Positions 35,368-48,940 of a stretch of 64,000 nt of DNA are shown here, one piece after another. The first letter of the stretch is position 1. Every line of letters begins with the position of its first letter. The stretch comes from Eopsaltria australis (lineage: Eukaryota; Chordata; Aves; Passeriformes; Petroicidae), in contig JAVTVJ010000047.1 in NCBI GenBank assembly GCA_034509425.1, forward strand, positions 434,001 through 498,000, read 5' to 3'. Both the position numbers and the translations under genes were made by a program. The notes beneath the pieces were generated by a model. That model saw only the letters and a program-made list of their open reading frames with translations. It was not told where the DNA came from and did no database searches.

Positions 35368-38300
35368 GGAAAATATTTCGAAAATTGCAAATGTTTTCTC
35401 TTTTTTTATCTATTTTCATATTTTTGTCTTAGAGCTAATGAGAAAAATTCACAAAACTGAGTTGAGTCCTGACAGAAAATGCATAGTCTTTAATTTTCAT
35501 TATTTACAATGTGCTAGATTATTGGTAATTATTCATGATTTTTATTTATTTGCTACTAACTATGCATTTCTCATCAGACATTATATGTCGGAGTTTTGAT
35601 ATTATTTTTATTCACAAATGCTGTTTTTCTGCAGCTCACACAGCCTTGGAAGATTAAAATAACAAAAACAACTTCATCATAGTGCATTCCATTGTCCTAT
35701 CTGCCTTTGTTGAGAAAATGTTGTTTGCAAAGCTGCTAAAAGAAAGTATTTGAACTAATCTCACTTAGGCATTAGTTGCACATATCACATATATCACATA
35801 TATAGTTTGTATCATTTCACCTATTACATTATATGGCTTTTTATAATAATCTTTTTTATAGTTCTGCTGAACCTATAAGTACTTAATTTTCCTTTAATAG
35901 AAAAGATTGTTATCACGGGATCAATGTCTCCCCACAGAGAAAGTAAACATCTGTTTTGCAAAGCATTTCTAAAGCAGCAGGAAACGTTGTCCTGTGACAA
36001 CATCGTGTTACAATTACTTTATTGCAGTCAGGCAAAATGAATGATGTGTAGCGAATTTATTCTTTTTCCACGTTCTGCCAAACCTTCCTGTTCTTTATCC
36101 AATGACTTCCATCTGGAGTAGTGCCTGGAAGGATGGCTGGGGCGTTCTGCCATTCGTCATTAATGATCTGTTGAATTACAGCTGGCTTAAAGAACAAGTC
36201 AATTCGATATTTTGACTACTCAGAAATATAATTTATGTGCAAGGTGCAGCAAATTCACATTGGTCTAAGTTGTTCTACTCACCAGGTTATGTTTGAGTCC
36301 AGTGTATTACTAAAGCAGTAACGAATCTATTTTACACTGCAAGATGAGATTTTGTGTAATGAAAGCAGAAGAATCTGTGTCTTAATGGTGATAAAATGTC
36401 TTTAATCTGTGGCCTTCAGCACAGTTTTAGGACTTTTGTTCTCGGGAATGAGAAAAGCAAACAAAGCACTGGTGACATACCACAAGACTCACACTACCTA
36501 GCAGATCAGTAGCAGAATCAGGAATTTCTTGTTGCCTAATCCGACTTCAAGATAACTTTATTTAGGATCAATTGGCTTGAAATATGAATGGACAGCATCA
36601 GATCCATTTGTAAATTCAGGGATTTCACTATACTGACTTGCCAAAATAGGAACAAAACTAGATGTCAGGGCTGTGGAAAGAGCTATGTTATATTGACATC
36701 ATCAATATTTCAGACACACCAAAAACAAACAAAAAGAAAAGGTGAAGGAAACAGCTGATGGAGTGAGAAAAATAGGAATGCCCAAATAACAGTGCTTTGA
36801 CTCAGATAAGTAGGTTAAACTGAGATTGCAAATCTCGGGGAGAAGTGATGGCATACAATTTTAACTAATTGTCTAGAAGGAACACTCAGCTGGCTAAACA
36901 TGCAGACCTAAAAATTTATAAGTTGCAGAAGAATAACTGTAGCACAGCATTCAAAATCTCTTATTTCCATTCCACTTGCACAGAGAGGCAGATTTACTGA
37001 ATTCAGCACTGGGTGAGGTAAACTGAACCTTTGTTTGATCAGCATTTCTTCTGTGTCCTGAGTATTTTACCCTGAGGACACCAGGTAGCAGAGGTGGCAT
37101 AAGTTCTGCCTCAGAGTTACCTATAAATCCCATCCAAATTCATTTAAAACACTGAAACAGGAAGATGCTGATGAGCATCTTACACGGTCTAGAGCTACCC
37201 CAGCAGTCCTTGCAGCTTGGAAAAGTCACTGTTTTTAGAACAGCTCCCTACAGAGAGCCAGTTTGTTTCCACTCTTGCAAACGTATTTATCCCAGAGATA
37301 CTTCCTGCTATAAGCAGGTTTTTTGTAAGGATATTAATGTCATCAGCAAGTCTAATCCAAAGAAAAGACAATGGTATGTACATATATACAAAATTAAACC
37401 AAATTTGCTTTCAAGCACCCTCTATATCGTAGCAGGAGTTCAAATAAATATGTTTTTCAGACCTGAAGTCTGTGTAGCTGCTCTGGAAGCTAAAGCAAGG
37501 AGTTAGCAGGCAAGTCATGGAAAATGAGGGTAATCACAAAGTACTGACCAGGTTTGGCTAGGTATGAACCTGATCTGTTGGAGCAGTTCTCTAGGCAAGC
37601 AGTGCTGCAGAGCATCTGGGAGGTGACCAGCCTGCAGCAGAGCTTGTGTAAAGAGGGCTTTCTGCAGCAGCTCACCAGGACCTGGCTGGGAGCAGGACAC
37701 AGGGTTCTACCAAAGGAGGCCAAGCCAGTGTATGGGGCACAGAGTGCCGTACTGCAGCTCCTTTTGTCTGGTCTGAGCAAGCTGGTCCTTTCCACAAATA
37801 TTACACACTTTTGTTACAATTCGTTACTTCACAAGCTGACACTTTCCACCAGATGTTTTCCAAGTTAAAAGTCCCAAAACGTAAAGCATTGCCACCAATG
37901 TGCCTTACCAACAGGTCTAAGATTAATTCACACTGACAGCTTGCCTGATTAGATTACCTTTTTCTATTTTGTCTTAATGACAGGAAATCCCACAATATTT
38001 TACTCAGACTTGTTGAAAAGTTAAACTTTGTATCATGTAAGGAGTGGGAAGAGTTTTTCTTAGGAGCTTCTTTGAATTCTTTAATTGTCATAAGCACTTG
38101 CTCCCATGAAGCCCAAAAAAGAGTAAAGAGGTTTTACTTTTATATCATTTCAGCAACAGGGGAGAGAGAGAAAGAACATGCTTATACCTATGGATGCAGA
38201 TTATAAGAAACCATTAAGATAGTGCCAGAGCAAATAAAAGTTATCTACCATATCTCCCTACAGGATATTACTCAAGGACACTGAGTCAGCCAAAATGCTG

Positions 38301-41300
38301 TCCAAATGAAAGATCCTATTGAGCATCCAGATAAAATCTACTGTAATAAAATCTACTGTATTTCTGCAAGAGGTGGCAAATATCTTGTTGTGAAAGCACC
38401 TTCTTCAAGCAGTAAAATGAAATATACATGGCTCCTTACGACTGTCCCAGCCTCTTTCATCACATGTATCTTAAACATGAACTTCAGTCTGTCTCTGCCT
38501 AGTAGTGCATAGCAGTTTTGTGTACTTAATAGTGTTCAGAACCCTTTCCAGATGTTCAGCTATCTAACCTGCTGATGTTTGTGGATACCTGTGTAAAAAC
38601 ATTTCTAATATTCTAGATAAACATTTGAAAGTACTGCAAAATATGGTGACTTAAGTTATAGCACCAAATCAGAATCCACTTTTCTGTTCCTTCCATTCTT
38701 CTCTTGTATCTTTAGTCCTTGAAAACTTAACTGATCTTTTAACCTCATTCTTCACTTTCACTTGGCTCCTTAGAACAAGGCTAGAGACAAATATAAAGGT
38801 AAATTATTTTCCTATCAAATTAGTTCCTGTCACTTTGTTTTGGTGAAGGACCACAACTTTCAAATATAAATGCCTCTGCTATTCAGCACTGTCACTCTTG
38901 CTGATGTCACAGAACATCAGGATACCACAATTTCCTATTCCACAGTTTCTTCTGCTCCTTGCAAAACAGACAGTTGGTTCCCAGAGGAATGTTTCTATGC
39001 AGAGGTTAGCATGAATACTAATAGGGAAGCTCTGCACTGAGAGTTATTAAATAAATGTATTTTGTAATGGTGACATAACTAGAAACAAATATATATTTAT
39101 ATGTGTAATATCAGCTTCAGAATCTGAGCTGGAACCTTTCTAAAATGTTCTGTTGAAGGGGAGTGGGTGGAGATGAACAAACAAAAGATGGGAAATACAG
39201 GAAAGAAAGACCAATCCTTTTCTCTATTGAAGACTCTTAATAGATTCTCAAGTTCTCTTTTATATCAACGTATTTTATGCAAAAAAAGGTCCAAAAAAGG
39301 TAGGCTACTATGAGGGAACCACACACCTTGGGGAAGGGGGGGACGGGTGAGACGGAGTTTGCAATGTGCTTGCCATAACATGAACATTTCACTTTTGCAG
39401 CATGTTTCATTCCAAGCTTCTCAAGGTGATTTACAAGGAATTACAATGCAAATACATGTAATGTGAATAAGCTTGAACAAAGAATGGTTTCAGTAGGGAG
39501 TTGAGAGCAGTGTGGGCCAAATCCCATAGTTTTCATCCCTGCTGATACAGGCTGAGGTGCTGGGCACCTTGCAGAAATCCTCAGGACTTCTTTGAATCCA
39601 GCTCTGGGTGAATCAATCTCAAGATCTTTTACGAAAAAAAAAAAATCCACAAGCAACGTACATACTGACATAATGGGATTTTGACTGCTTGTAGCAATGC
39701 AAAAATAAATTATATCTACCAACATTTGCTGCTAGGGGAATAATGTTTAAAAAAACTTGTCTCTTTAGATAGATAAACAAAGATGCAGAGTATTTTTACA
39801 GAAAAGTGCCATTAAAATCCTGAAAGAACTGAACATTTTGCTATTAAGACCAATAAGTAAACCATATTTTTGGAATATTTCTTTTAAAAAGACAGAGTAA
39901 ATCTTAGCTCTTACTGCAGTGGTGCACCCAAATGCCTGGTTTGCAGAGAGTGAGTGCTGTAGTTCAGGTCACTGGTACAGTTTTCTATAAAATCAGTTTT
40001 TCACTTCATTCTCCAGTAATAAGATTCAGCTAAAGCTAAACCACAGATGCTTCTTCAAAGCAATAAGAATTTGATTCCAGAGAGGTGGAAGTGTTTATAT
40101 AGTTGGTTCAAACTATTTTAGTACTAATCTGTGCACAATGCAAAGTTTCTGCGAAATGTCTTGTCCTGTTTTACCCTGAAGCAAAATGTATGCCTGCTGT
40201 ACAATCTCAAATTGATGGCATGATTTTTCCCTCATGCACATGGTTTGTCTTCAAGTGTGATCTTTTCCATCCCCTGACAACAGTTTAATGCTTTACATGA
40301 CTCAACATGAACAAGGTGTCAAAAACGTTAAAGAGCATTTGCTTTATTGGTTGGACACAAATGCAGCACAAAGCAAATGCATTGCAGCAGAAAGAAGCAG
40401 GTTAATGTTGGAAAGATCCATACTACCTCAAATGCCAAACACTTCCCTGGATTTTAAGAAGCATCTCAAACTGCAGGTGAAAACTAAGATGTGTATGGCA
40501 CTAGAGTGTTAGCCCACTCAGTTCAATATATAGCAGAAATTAATTTTTATTTACCACAAAAGCATTGAAATTATTTAATGCAGATGAGATTTGAAAATGA
40601 AAGAGAAAAATGTAAAATCATATTAAAAATTACTGAGACATGAAAAAGAAACACTGAATTTATTGCAACTGGTATTAAAATCAAGAATCTGAGTTGTTCT
40701 AAAATTAGTACAACCAACATGTTCCTAAATAAACAACTTCTTAGAGGAAGTCCAAGAATAAGTAACAGAAGCACTGTGCTACTGTCTGTTGTAGCTTCCT
40801 GCTTGTCCACAGGTGCCAGTAATTCTTAAATATTTTATGTTTCAAAATTATTTGTTCTCTTCTTCCTTCCCACCTTCTCCTGTCCTGTTCTGCTCACTGT
40901 TATTTATATAAAAAATACAGTTCATTAAATATTAAAAACAACAACTTTTTGGTTCAAGCAGACTTATATAAGTGTACAGATATATAAAACAGAAACAAAA
41001 GCTCTTCTATTAGCAAGTTAAGTGTACCTGTTACAATCAAGCACAGCAATTTCATCATAACCAGAACACTTGAGACATAGATGGGAAGAGAAGGATTTTC
41101 AGGGTAATTGGATTTTAAATAGTGCGAAAGATCTTCTGAGGAGTCTCTGCACTGAAGTCTCATCTCTGGTAGAACAGAAATACAAGTGTAATAGACAGAC
41201 ACAGAGGCAGATTTGATGTACAAGATAGGTAAAGTACTCACATATATTTTATCAAAGGGAAAGTTCTGCCAATTTAAACTTATCCGTCTTGAGTCAACTT

Positions 41301-44300
41301 CTCTTTCCCTCTTTGGATTTTATTCAAAGATACCAGTTCTGGCTTTCTGTGGAACAAGAAGCCACTCCAAGGAAATCTCTATTTCCTGTAGACAATCCAT
41401 TATCTTCTATGAGCCTAACCAGAAGCTGAGTACCTGTCCACAATTCCACATTAAGAAATTTAGCAATGTAAAATAAACTTTGCTAACAAATTCTGGAACA
41501 GAAAGGGGTTCACTGTTCAACTCTTCCCTAATTTTCTTTGACTTAAAAGAGAAGTTATAAAGGGCTGCAACATTTTTATTCTTAATTTAGTCTTCTGAAA
41601 TACTTTGGGTTCTTTTACTGCTGATGAGAGAGCAAAGTGCATAATGGGTCCATACGACTCTGCATTGAAGACAACACAAATAATAGAATTTTGTTATTTT
41701 AGAGGACCGGAATTTATGAAGTTTGAGTGCTTTTTTTCTGGTTAAGAAAACAAAGATGACTAACAGGAAGAAAATCAGGCACAACTGGGAACAACTGAAC
41801 CATAGGCATGAAAGAAACGGAATTTTGTAAAGATGAGGTGATAAATCTCTTTATGCTAGGTTTTGCATAATTTTGTTGGAAATGAGAAAAGCAACAAACC
41901 ACTATGCTTGCAGGAAAAAAATCAGAGGCAGAAATAGTCATCTTCCATCCTAGAGAAATGGGTAGAGTTAGTGGAGAGAGGAGATCCCACTCCAAAAATT
42001 CCAGGGAGCACCACTACTCACCTCAGCATCACAGCCCAGGGCTGGGAATTCAGCTTGGAGTCAGGACTCAGCCGGACAGGTAGAGCTGTCCCTGCTTTCA
42101 TTGGGTTCCTGGGGTGCAAGCCTGCCAATGCCAGCCCCAGCACCCACCACATTCCAGCCACCAGCCCCACCCCTGCAGGTGCTGCAAAGCCCAGGTATGC
42201 TGCTGGAAGGTTCACACTGCCAGGCCCACTGCAGTCAGCTCAGCAAAGGGGAAAGGAAGAAATGTACCCAAACTACAGCACCTGTACAAACACGAGTGAA
42301 ATATGCTCTTCAGGAGCTGATATTATTGAGCAAACACACGGAACAGCTCTTCCCTTGGATAAATTTGTCTGAATGCAGCATATGTGGTGTAATTTTCTGG
42401 TTCTGTAATGTCCAGGTTCTGAACAGCTTAAGCTTTTGTTTTACAATGCATATTTCCATCCCTCTGACTGGGAAGATAATCAGATAACCTTGAAACCTGA
42501 CCAGCACAGGAGCTCTGAGAGTTATGAACTCTCTTGCTTCCCATTACCCCTACTGGCATACTACTTTAAAAGTCTTAATAATATCTTAAGAAATCGTAGT
42601 AATTATTTCATTGAGCACAATTTCAAGAAACTAGAAATAACTGGAAGCTGCTTCAGGGAAAAGGAAGAGACATAGAAAGAGAACAGAGAGAAAAGAGAAA
42701 CAGAAAATGAAGATCTGAAAGGCAGAGACAAAAGAAGCAGAAAAAGAGCAGTCCTTGGTGTGATTGTATTGCCCCAAAACTACCCATTACTATAACATTA
42801 GGGACTGAGCCAAGAATAAGTAAAGATAAAATCTAAAGATCCACTGATTCATTTGGCCAAAAGCAAAAACCTGCAATGTTTTACCCTTCAGCTAGTACCT
42901 TCACTGCTCTTTACAGTCAATGCACAGAAATAGGCACTTGGGGGGTGGGGGGATGATCATTTCATCCTAAAATAGATGGCTACAAATAGGTCAAGTGAAT
43001 CACTTCTTGAAAATACCTACTTCTCTCAATTGGCTCTGAAAGGAACCTAGGGTGACACGCTCATACCAGAGATGGCTGTAATTGTATGAGTTGATCCTAC
43101 TCCCCAGCCACAATGCAGACACAAGATGCTTCACTTCATCTTTACATGCATATTTCATAAAGACAGTGGAAGATCCTCTGTAAACTTTTATTGCAGCTTA
43201 CAGGCTGGATTTTGGTCTGCTCCACCAAATAGATTGTAAAAAGTATGTTTGTTAAGTAATAAAAAATTATATTTTCTGCAATAACATACTAAATTAGAAC
43301 CTGAAAAAGTTAACTTAATGCCTCCAAAAATGTTAAATAAGATTACAAATATAACCACCAAATTCTCCACACATAATGAGTTTAATACAAGTGCTAAAAA
43401 CACACAGAGAATTCTTGTCATTGATATTGAGAGAGGATAAGATCTGGGATCTTAACAGGTCTGGATGTATTTCCTACTTGACAGAAACGCTACCTACAAC
43501 TCATACATATTCTAGGGCCAGATGTGCTGCATGGTTGGGTCATACCCACTGCCATCTTCCTGTGCTGCAGAGCTGCTGGATTAAGACTCAGGCACAGAGA
43601 TTCATGGGCAAGTCATAATGGTGGGTGAGCTTGACAACTGGTCCCTACCAGGGATGTCACATCTTTAGTGTTGGGCCATACCAAAGGGATCTGTCTTTTG
43701 CAGGACTCAGATGATGGCAGCCTATTGACTCTGACCCCCAGGGCACAGATATCTCACCTTTCCTCAAGTGTCAGCTGGGGGGCAAACTCTCTGTAAGAGT
43801 GAGATTGTTCTTGTAAAATGACAGCATGAAGAACAAATCAAGCCCATTATATCTGTGTCAAAAGGAAATCAGATTGACTTTTACACTGTAGTTATGGTGT
43901 AAAAAATATTCTGCCAATGTTTGTCAGTATTTTGAAGACATAGGGTCAGTTTTTTACTTCATAAATTCCAGCAACAATGGCAGAATTTTAGTTTGTGCTA
44001 GTCAGCTGAGATTTCCTAGAAGAATGGAAGGTGCGGTTCACATGTGCCAAAATCCTGTGGGGTTTTCCTCCATGTCTCAGTCAGGCAGATAACATATTTT
44101 AGTCTCCAAGGAGTACTCAGGTGTAAAATGGTAACTCCTTGGGCAGAAAAGCACTCCAAAATTCAAATGATATCATGCTTGTGGATATTGGTGCCTGGCA
44201 GAGATCTGACAGACCTTAATCATATGGAAAATGTGGATACTTTGATGTATGACGGCCTTTCTGGTTGGCAGTTCCTCTCAATGTTGAATTGCACACCCCC

Positions 44301-44963
44301 ATCTGGCACAACATAAATTGCTGTCATCTGTTTGTCTCTGGGTGAGTGTCCCTTGCCTTTGTGACTGACGGCGCAGAATAACAACAATGAAACAAACACC
44401 TAAAACAGATTGATCTGGCTTTTGCCTGCAGCAGTTAAAATAAACCAGCAGAGAGCTGTGAGCTCAGCAGCAGCACAGTGAATCACAGTGAAGCTCCCTG
44501 CCACTGAGGAGAGATGCAGATTTTTCCCCCTTTGCGCTTGGCTGATTTTTGCACAGCAGCTTTCACCCGTATCTGGGTTTTGTCACAAAACTACTGAAAA
44601 AAAAATCCAAACAGTGACCAACAGAAATCAGCAAACAATACTGGCAATGAGCTAAGAAGGACGAATGGACGAATACTGAGGGAAACATAGAGTGAGGGAG
44701 ACATCATGCAGCTCACAACCATGCATTAGACTGATATCATGCTTTTTTGAGAAAGAGGATGCCAGGTGAAAGCAGATGTCCTCTCCATGCAGTCCATACA
44801 ACTGAGTGTGAAATGTCCCCAGGTAACCTTTAACAATTCACTGCCTTGCTGTAAACACCTGAAACACCCTTTGACAGGGTATGAGACCAGTGGGAAGTGG
44901 TCACAGCCCCACCACAGTTTGGGTGAGCCCGTTGGCCAATGCACATGAGCGGCCATTCAAAGG
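35368..44963. other. Intergenic; no gene or clear repeat recognised
   Basis: This is mostly AT-rich unique sequence. Slightly GC-richer patches at about 37500-37800 and 41990-42260 were examined and not assigned. A short tandem of ATCACATAT-like units lies at 35779-35805. The small open frames lack family features, splice context or codon signal. Confidence 0.55.
35779..35805. repeat. Short AT-rich tandem repeat
   Basis: About three imperfect copies of an ATCACATAT-type unit. It is a minor low-complexity feature. Confidence 0.7.
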
Positions 44964-45158
44964 GGATGAGCACTGGAACAGGCTCTCCAGGGAAGTGGTC
45001 ACAGCATCAAGCCTGACAGAGTTCAAGAAGCACTTGGAAAATACTCTCAGGCACATGGTGTGACTCTTGGGGTTGTCCTGTGCAGGGCCAGGAGTTGGAC
45101 TCGATGATCCTGATGGATCCCTTCCAACTCACTGCATTCTATGATTCTATGATTCTGT
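44964..45158 (+). mobile_element. CR1 LINE 3' end fragment
   Basis: The sequence includes AGCACTGGAACAGGCTCTCC, AGGGAAGTGGTCACAGCATC, AGTTGGACTCGATGATCCTG and CTTCCAACTCACTGCATTCT, ending in ATGATTCTATGATTCTG. It covers the end of ORF2 and the 3'UTR, and is similar in subfamily to the copy at 62480-63106 (both carry the 'gtggtcacagcaccaagcctgacagag' type segment). Confidence 0.93.
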
Positions 45159-48100
45159 CCCCTCTTCCCACCTCAATTCCCCTTGCATTGAGATGCTGCT
45201 GCTCCCTGCCCAAAATCCTGCTCTTGCTCCCTTACCTCCTGCCATCACCTCAGGCTCTTCCTCTTTGCTTGCAGGGAAGAGGGGCTGGTGAGAGGAACAA
45301 AGGAGGGTTCTGCCTGCCAAGAGCTGCAGGGAGGGTGGAAAGGCTGTTACCACCAAAACTACTGACAATCTCAGTGAAACAAAGCACTGCCAGTTCCATT
45401 CTGCTACTAATAGCTTCAGCAAAGATCCCTCCAGGAGGCCTTCATGCATTTTGTGAGAGCATGGCAGCAGGCACCCAAGCCCAGCATTCTCCTCTCACTC
45501 TAATTTTCCTTTTATGGACTCCACAGCCATGGACTAGTTGTTAGAATAACACTTTTCTCTGTTTCTTGTGTGTTTGAATGCCCCAAAATATGCTGTTATC
45601 TGCCTTCTTTGCTGACGGGACATCCTTTATCTGCTGTAGGAGAAGCCCCAAATGGTGCACAGGGTTGTGCCTGGCATGAACTCTAGAACCAGTGAGGAAT
45701 CTGCTCTGCAGCTAATCCACTCAGCAGTAGCATTTTAGAAAGCAAATGTTGGGTCAGGAGGTGGCTGGAGAGAGGAAAAAAGAAGGCACAGACCACAGTG
45801 GCAGTGTGACAAAGGATTACCTGATCACACAGATAGGCTGGCTCTGGCTCTTCAGGCTAATTAATGAGAACAGATTAGAAGGCAAATACTATGGATATCA
45901 AAGGGGAGATATCTACCAACTGCTAGCCACATATGACCAAAGTGTTGTAAATTTGAGCAAAACTCCTAAACTGGAATCTTCCATCTGGAAACCTGCTTGA
46001 GACCTTTGCTTGATATAGCAATAGCATTTTTTATCCTGATTTTCAAGGAAAATGGCATAGAAGCTGTTGTCCAGAGAAGCTGTGGATACCTTGGAAGTGT
46101 CCAAGGGCCTTTGAGAAACCTGCTCTAGTGAAAGGTGCCCCCGCCCATGGCAGGGGTTTTGGAATGATCTTTTAGGTTTCTTCCAATCCAAACAATTCCA
46201 TGGTTCTGTGATGTTATGCTATGCTATTGCAGTGTGTGTGGGGGTGTGAACCTCCCTGGGCCTCCCCATGACACCTGAACCCCATGGCCAATATTAGACA
46301 ATCCCTCAGTAGCCCTGATCCCCTCCTCACTACAGGCCTTCCCTGCTCTCCTGATGTGCAGAATGATCAGCAGAGCTTGACTGACTTCTATCAGAGACAG
46401 ACAGAATGGGTTTGAAAAAGAGGAATCCCTCCTGCAACTTCAGTAGAGGAAGCCTGCTACTGTGGAGAATCTTCTGTAAATGTGATCTGGTTTGGTCTAA
46501 ATGCACACTCTCCAACTAAAGCTGAAGAGATTTGCATGCACCCACATTCTGAAAAAATAATGCTGATATAATAAAAAGTTGTCTTCCCGAGGTGCTGTTT
46601 TTCTTCTTGATTGGCCTTTGTTTGTTCTCACTTTGAATGCATAAAGGTACCTGAAAATAGAACACATACACCATTTTCAAATTAATCACCAAACTCTAGT
46701 TAGCTTTAACTTCCATTCAAATAATTGATCAATCCTATTCACCTTTCCAGTTTAAAAAACTCCTCATCCCTAATTCATGGCATTGCAACTTTTAAATACA
46801 TGATGATGTTCTCCATAAGAAATTTAATGCATCTAAATGAGAATAGAAAAATGGCCCTTTCAGAAAAATCCAAGTGTATTTGTTAAGAATCAGTCCATTC
46901 TTTAAAATGGTTACATGCATCACCTGAAAATCATTTCTATCCTCTTCAGTAAATTCAACATTTCTACATTAATAAAAATAAACATGACAAGAATGATGGA
47001 GACTGTTGAGGAGGAACACGTAAGATATATTGGACTCTGTTCTTACCTCAGCTGGAGAAAAGTAACCTAGGAACACCCCTGTTGGAACCAGTGGGGTTAT
47101 GACTGGGCTGCTTCTGCAGTCCATGGGCTTCACCTGTCTGTGGCTGTGCACAGGGGACAGTGTGCAGGGGTGGGTTTTTTTTTTGCAAGCAGGGGACAGT
47201 GAGCAGTACCAGACTTTGCTCTGCCAGCCTCACGCTCTGTTGTTCATTTCCTGCAGCCAAGAGCAACGCTGAAGAAATTCTCAGGAGACACATTGCTCAC
47301 AGTCAGTGGGTGAAGGGCTGTGAGCCAAGCCAACATCCTTAAAGAGCTGCAGGATTCGGTATCTAGATCAGGCTTTGGGTCTGCAGCCAGTAATCCACCT
47401 GCCTGCTCTTGGCACGTGGCTTAGTGGAGTTCCTGCAAACTCAAGGGTGGGTAGCCATGCATGACTTGAGCAAGGCTCCTCTCAAGTCAGTCTGTGTTGG
47501 ATTTCTCACAGACACAAGGTGAAATTCATGCTGCAGTAGCTGCAGTTAAGTGGTTGCATAAATTTGGACTATTTTCAGAACCGCATTCAATATTTTTACA
47601 ACTCTTCACACTTTTACACATATACAGACATACATATGCAGCCACTATCAACTTCAGAGGATTTAATAGTGGCTTTTTGTCTTGGGTGCTGGCAAGATAA
47701 TAACTATAATAATATAGAAATACCAATATAATTATAGGACAGAAACTACAGATCTCTGTAGGCTTTTTTTGTCAAACTTTCTTACAAACCTGCATGTTTT
47801 ATTTGTGTTAAATGTGAACTTAATTAGTAATCAGAATGCTAGGTCTCTCTTTTCAGTTCTAAACCTCTGATACAAAATATTTTAATATTCTTCTTTTCCT
47901 TCTTTGCAGCCTGCTAAATGAGGCATTGAAAATTCAACTTTGTACTTGATAGCTCTTTCTTTAAAATATCCTGAGAAAGCTATAATTATTTAAATTTTAA
48001 TTTATAAGTATTTAAACTATTCAGAAATAAAATAACTCAACCATGATTAATCATATTTTGACTAATAGAATACTTTAAAAGGTGATTTTTGTTGTCTGGG

Positions 48101-48713
48101 TTTAAACAGATTTAGTGGTAATTTGGGATGAGGGAATGGTTTGCTGTAAGGATCAAGTTTAAGGAGAACAAGCAGCTGAGAAAAGGAAAAAGGTAATTCC
48201 TTGCAGTTGCCAATAAGCCTTGTGTTAGTCAGATACAAGGTGGGCTCAGCCCACGATAGGCAGGGCATCTGTCACAAAACCTGCAGGCCATTCCCATGCA
48301 AGCCCAGAAATGAAGGACCATCATTAATAATAGCGCCTTGGCCTAATGTGAGCAGGTGCTCACAGGCTGGAAATCACAGTGTGCTCTTGCCTAAATTAGG
48401 GTACAAATATATTCTAATATTTTAAACTTTTGCCATACTCCTTTCTTAGTCATCCATGCTGGAATGAGGTGACAGCTCACGGCAGCTAAGCAACTCACTT
48501 GGACTACTCATTTGTTCAGAGAGGAAGATTAAGATTCTTTTAAGTGTAATTTTAAACACACTACTCTCCTGCATGTCCACAGCTGGCCAGGGAGCTGTGA
48601 CTGGACACCTAGGGCTGAGTGCCATGACCATGGGCTGGCTATTCCACCATACCTGTGTGGAGAGTGGGCAGACCCCGTGGTTGCAGCAAGGCAAAAAATG
48701 TCTAGCTCTACTT
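45159..48713. other. Intergenic with one CR1 tail; otherwise unassigned
   Basis: Apart from the CR1 piece at 46068-46215, nothing is recognised. A plus-strand open frame at 45080-45544 starts inside the preceding CR1 tail and runs into GC-richer unique sequence; it has no family resemblance. Confidence 0.55.
46068..46215 (+). mobile_element. CR1 LINE 3' end fragment
   Basis: Recognisable CR1 pieces: TTGGAAGTGTCCAAGGGCCT, TCTAGTGAAAGGTGCCCCCG, CCATGGCAGGGGTTTTGGAA and ATGATCTTTTAGGTTTCTTC, ending CAATTCCATGGTTCTGTGAT. It is 5'-truncated and moderately diverged. Confidence 0.9.
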
Positions 48714-48880
48714 AAGCACTGGAATAGGCTGTCGAGGGAGACACCAGGGCCTCCATCAAGGAAGATTTTTAAGAGTAAGCTGAAAGTCCAGAAACCAGGC
48801 AAGGTTTTAGACACAACATGACACACACACTGAGGCAGGAGGCTGGAGAAGATGACCTCTTGGCTTTCCTTAGAGCAGTA
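48714..48880 (+). mobile_element. Old CR1 LINE 3' fragment
   Basis: AAGCACTGGAATAGGCTGTC, GAGGGAGACACCAGGGCCTC, ATCAAGGAAGATTTTTAAGA and GGAGAAGATGACCTCTTGG fit an older CR1 subfamily terminus ('gactggactagatgacctct'). It is clearly more diverged than the neighbouring copy that starts about 60 bases downstream. Confidence 0.75.
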
Positions 48881-48940
48881 TTTTCTTCTGAATCTGTCAC
48901 AGTGGTGCTGCTGCTGCTCAGAAAACATGAGTGGTATTGC

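Noticed and set aside
39390..39445. CTTCTCAAGGTGATTTACAA, similar to a motif in ancient amniote repeats
   Set aside because: The match is too short to assign a family.
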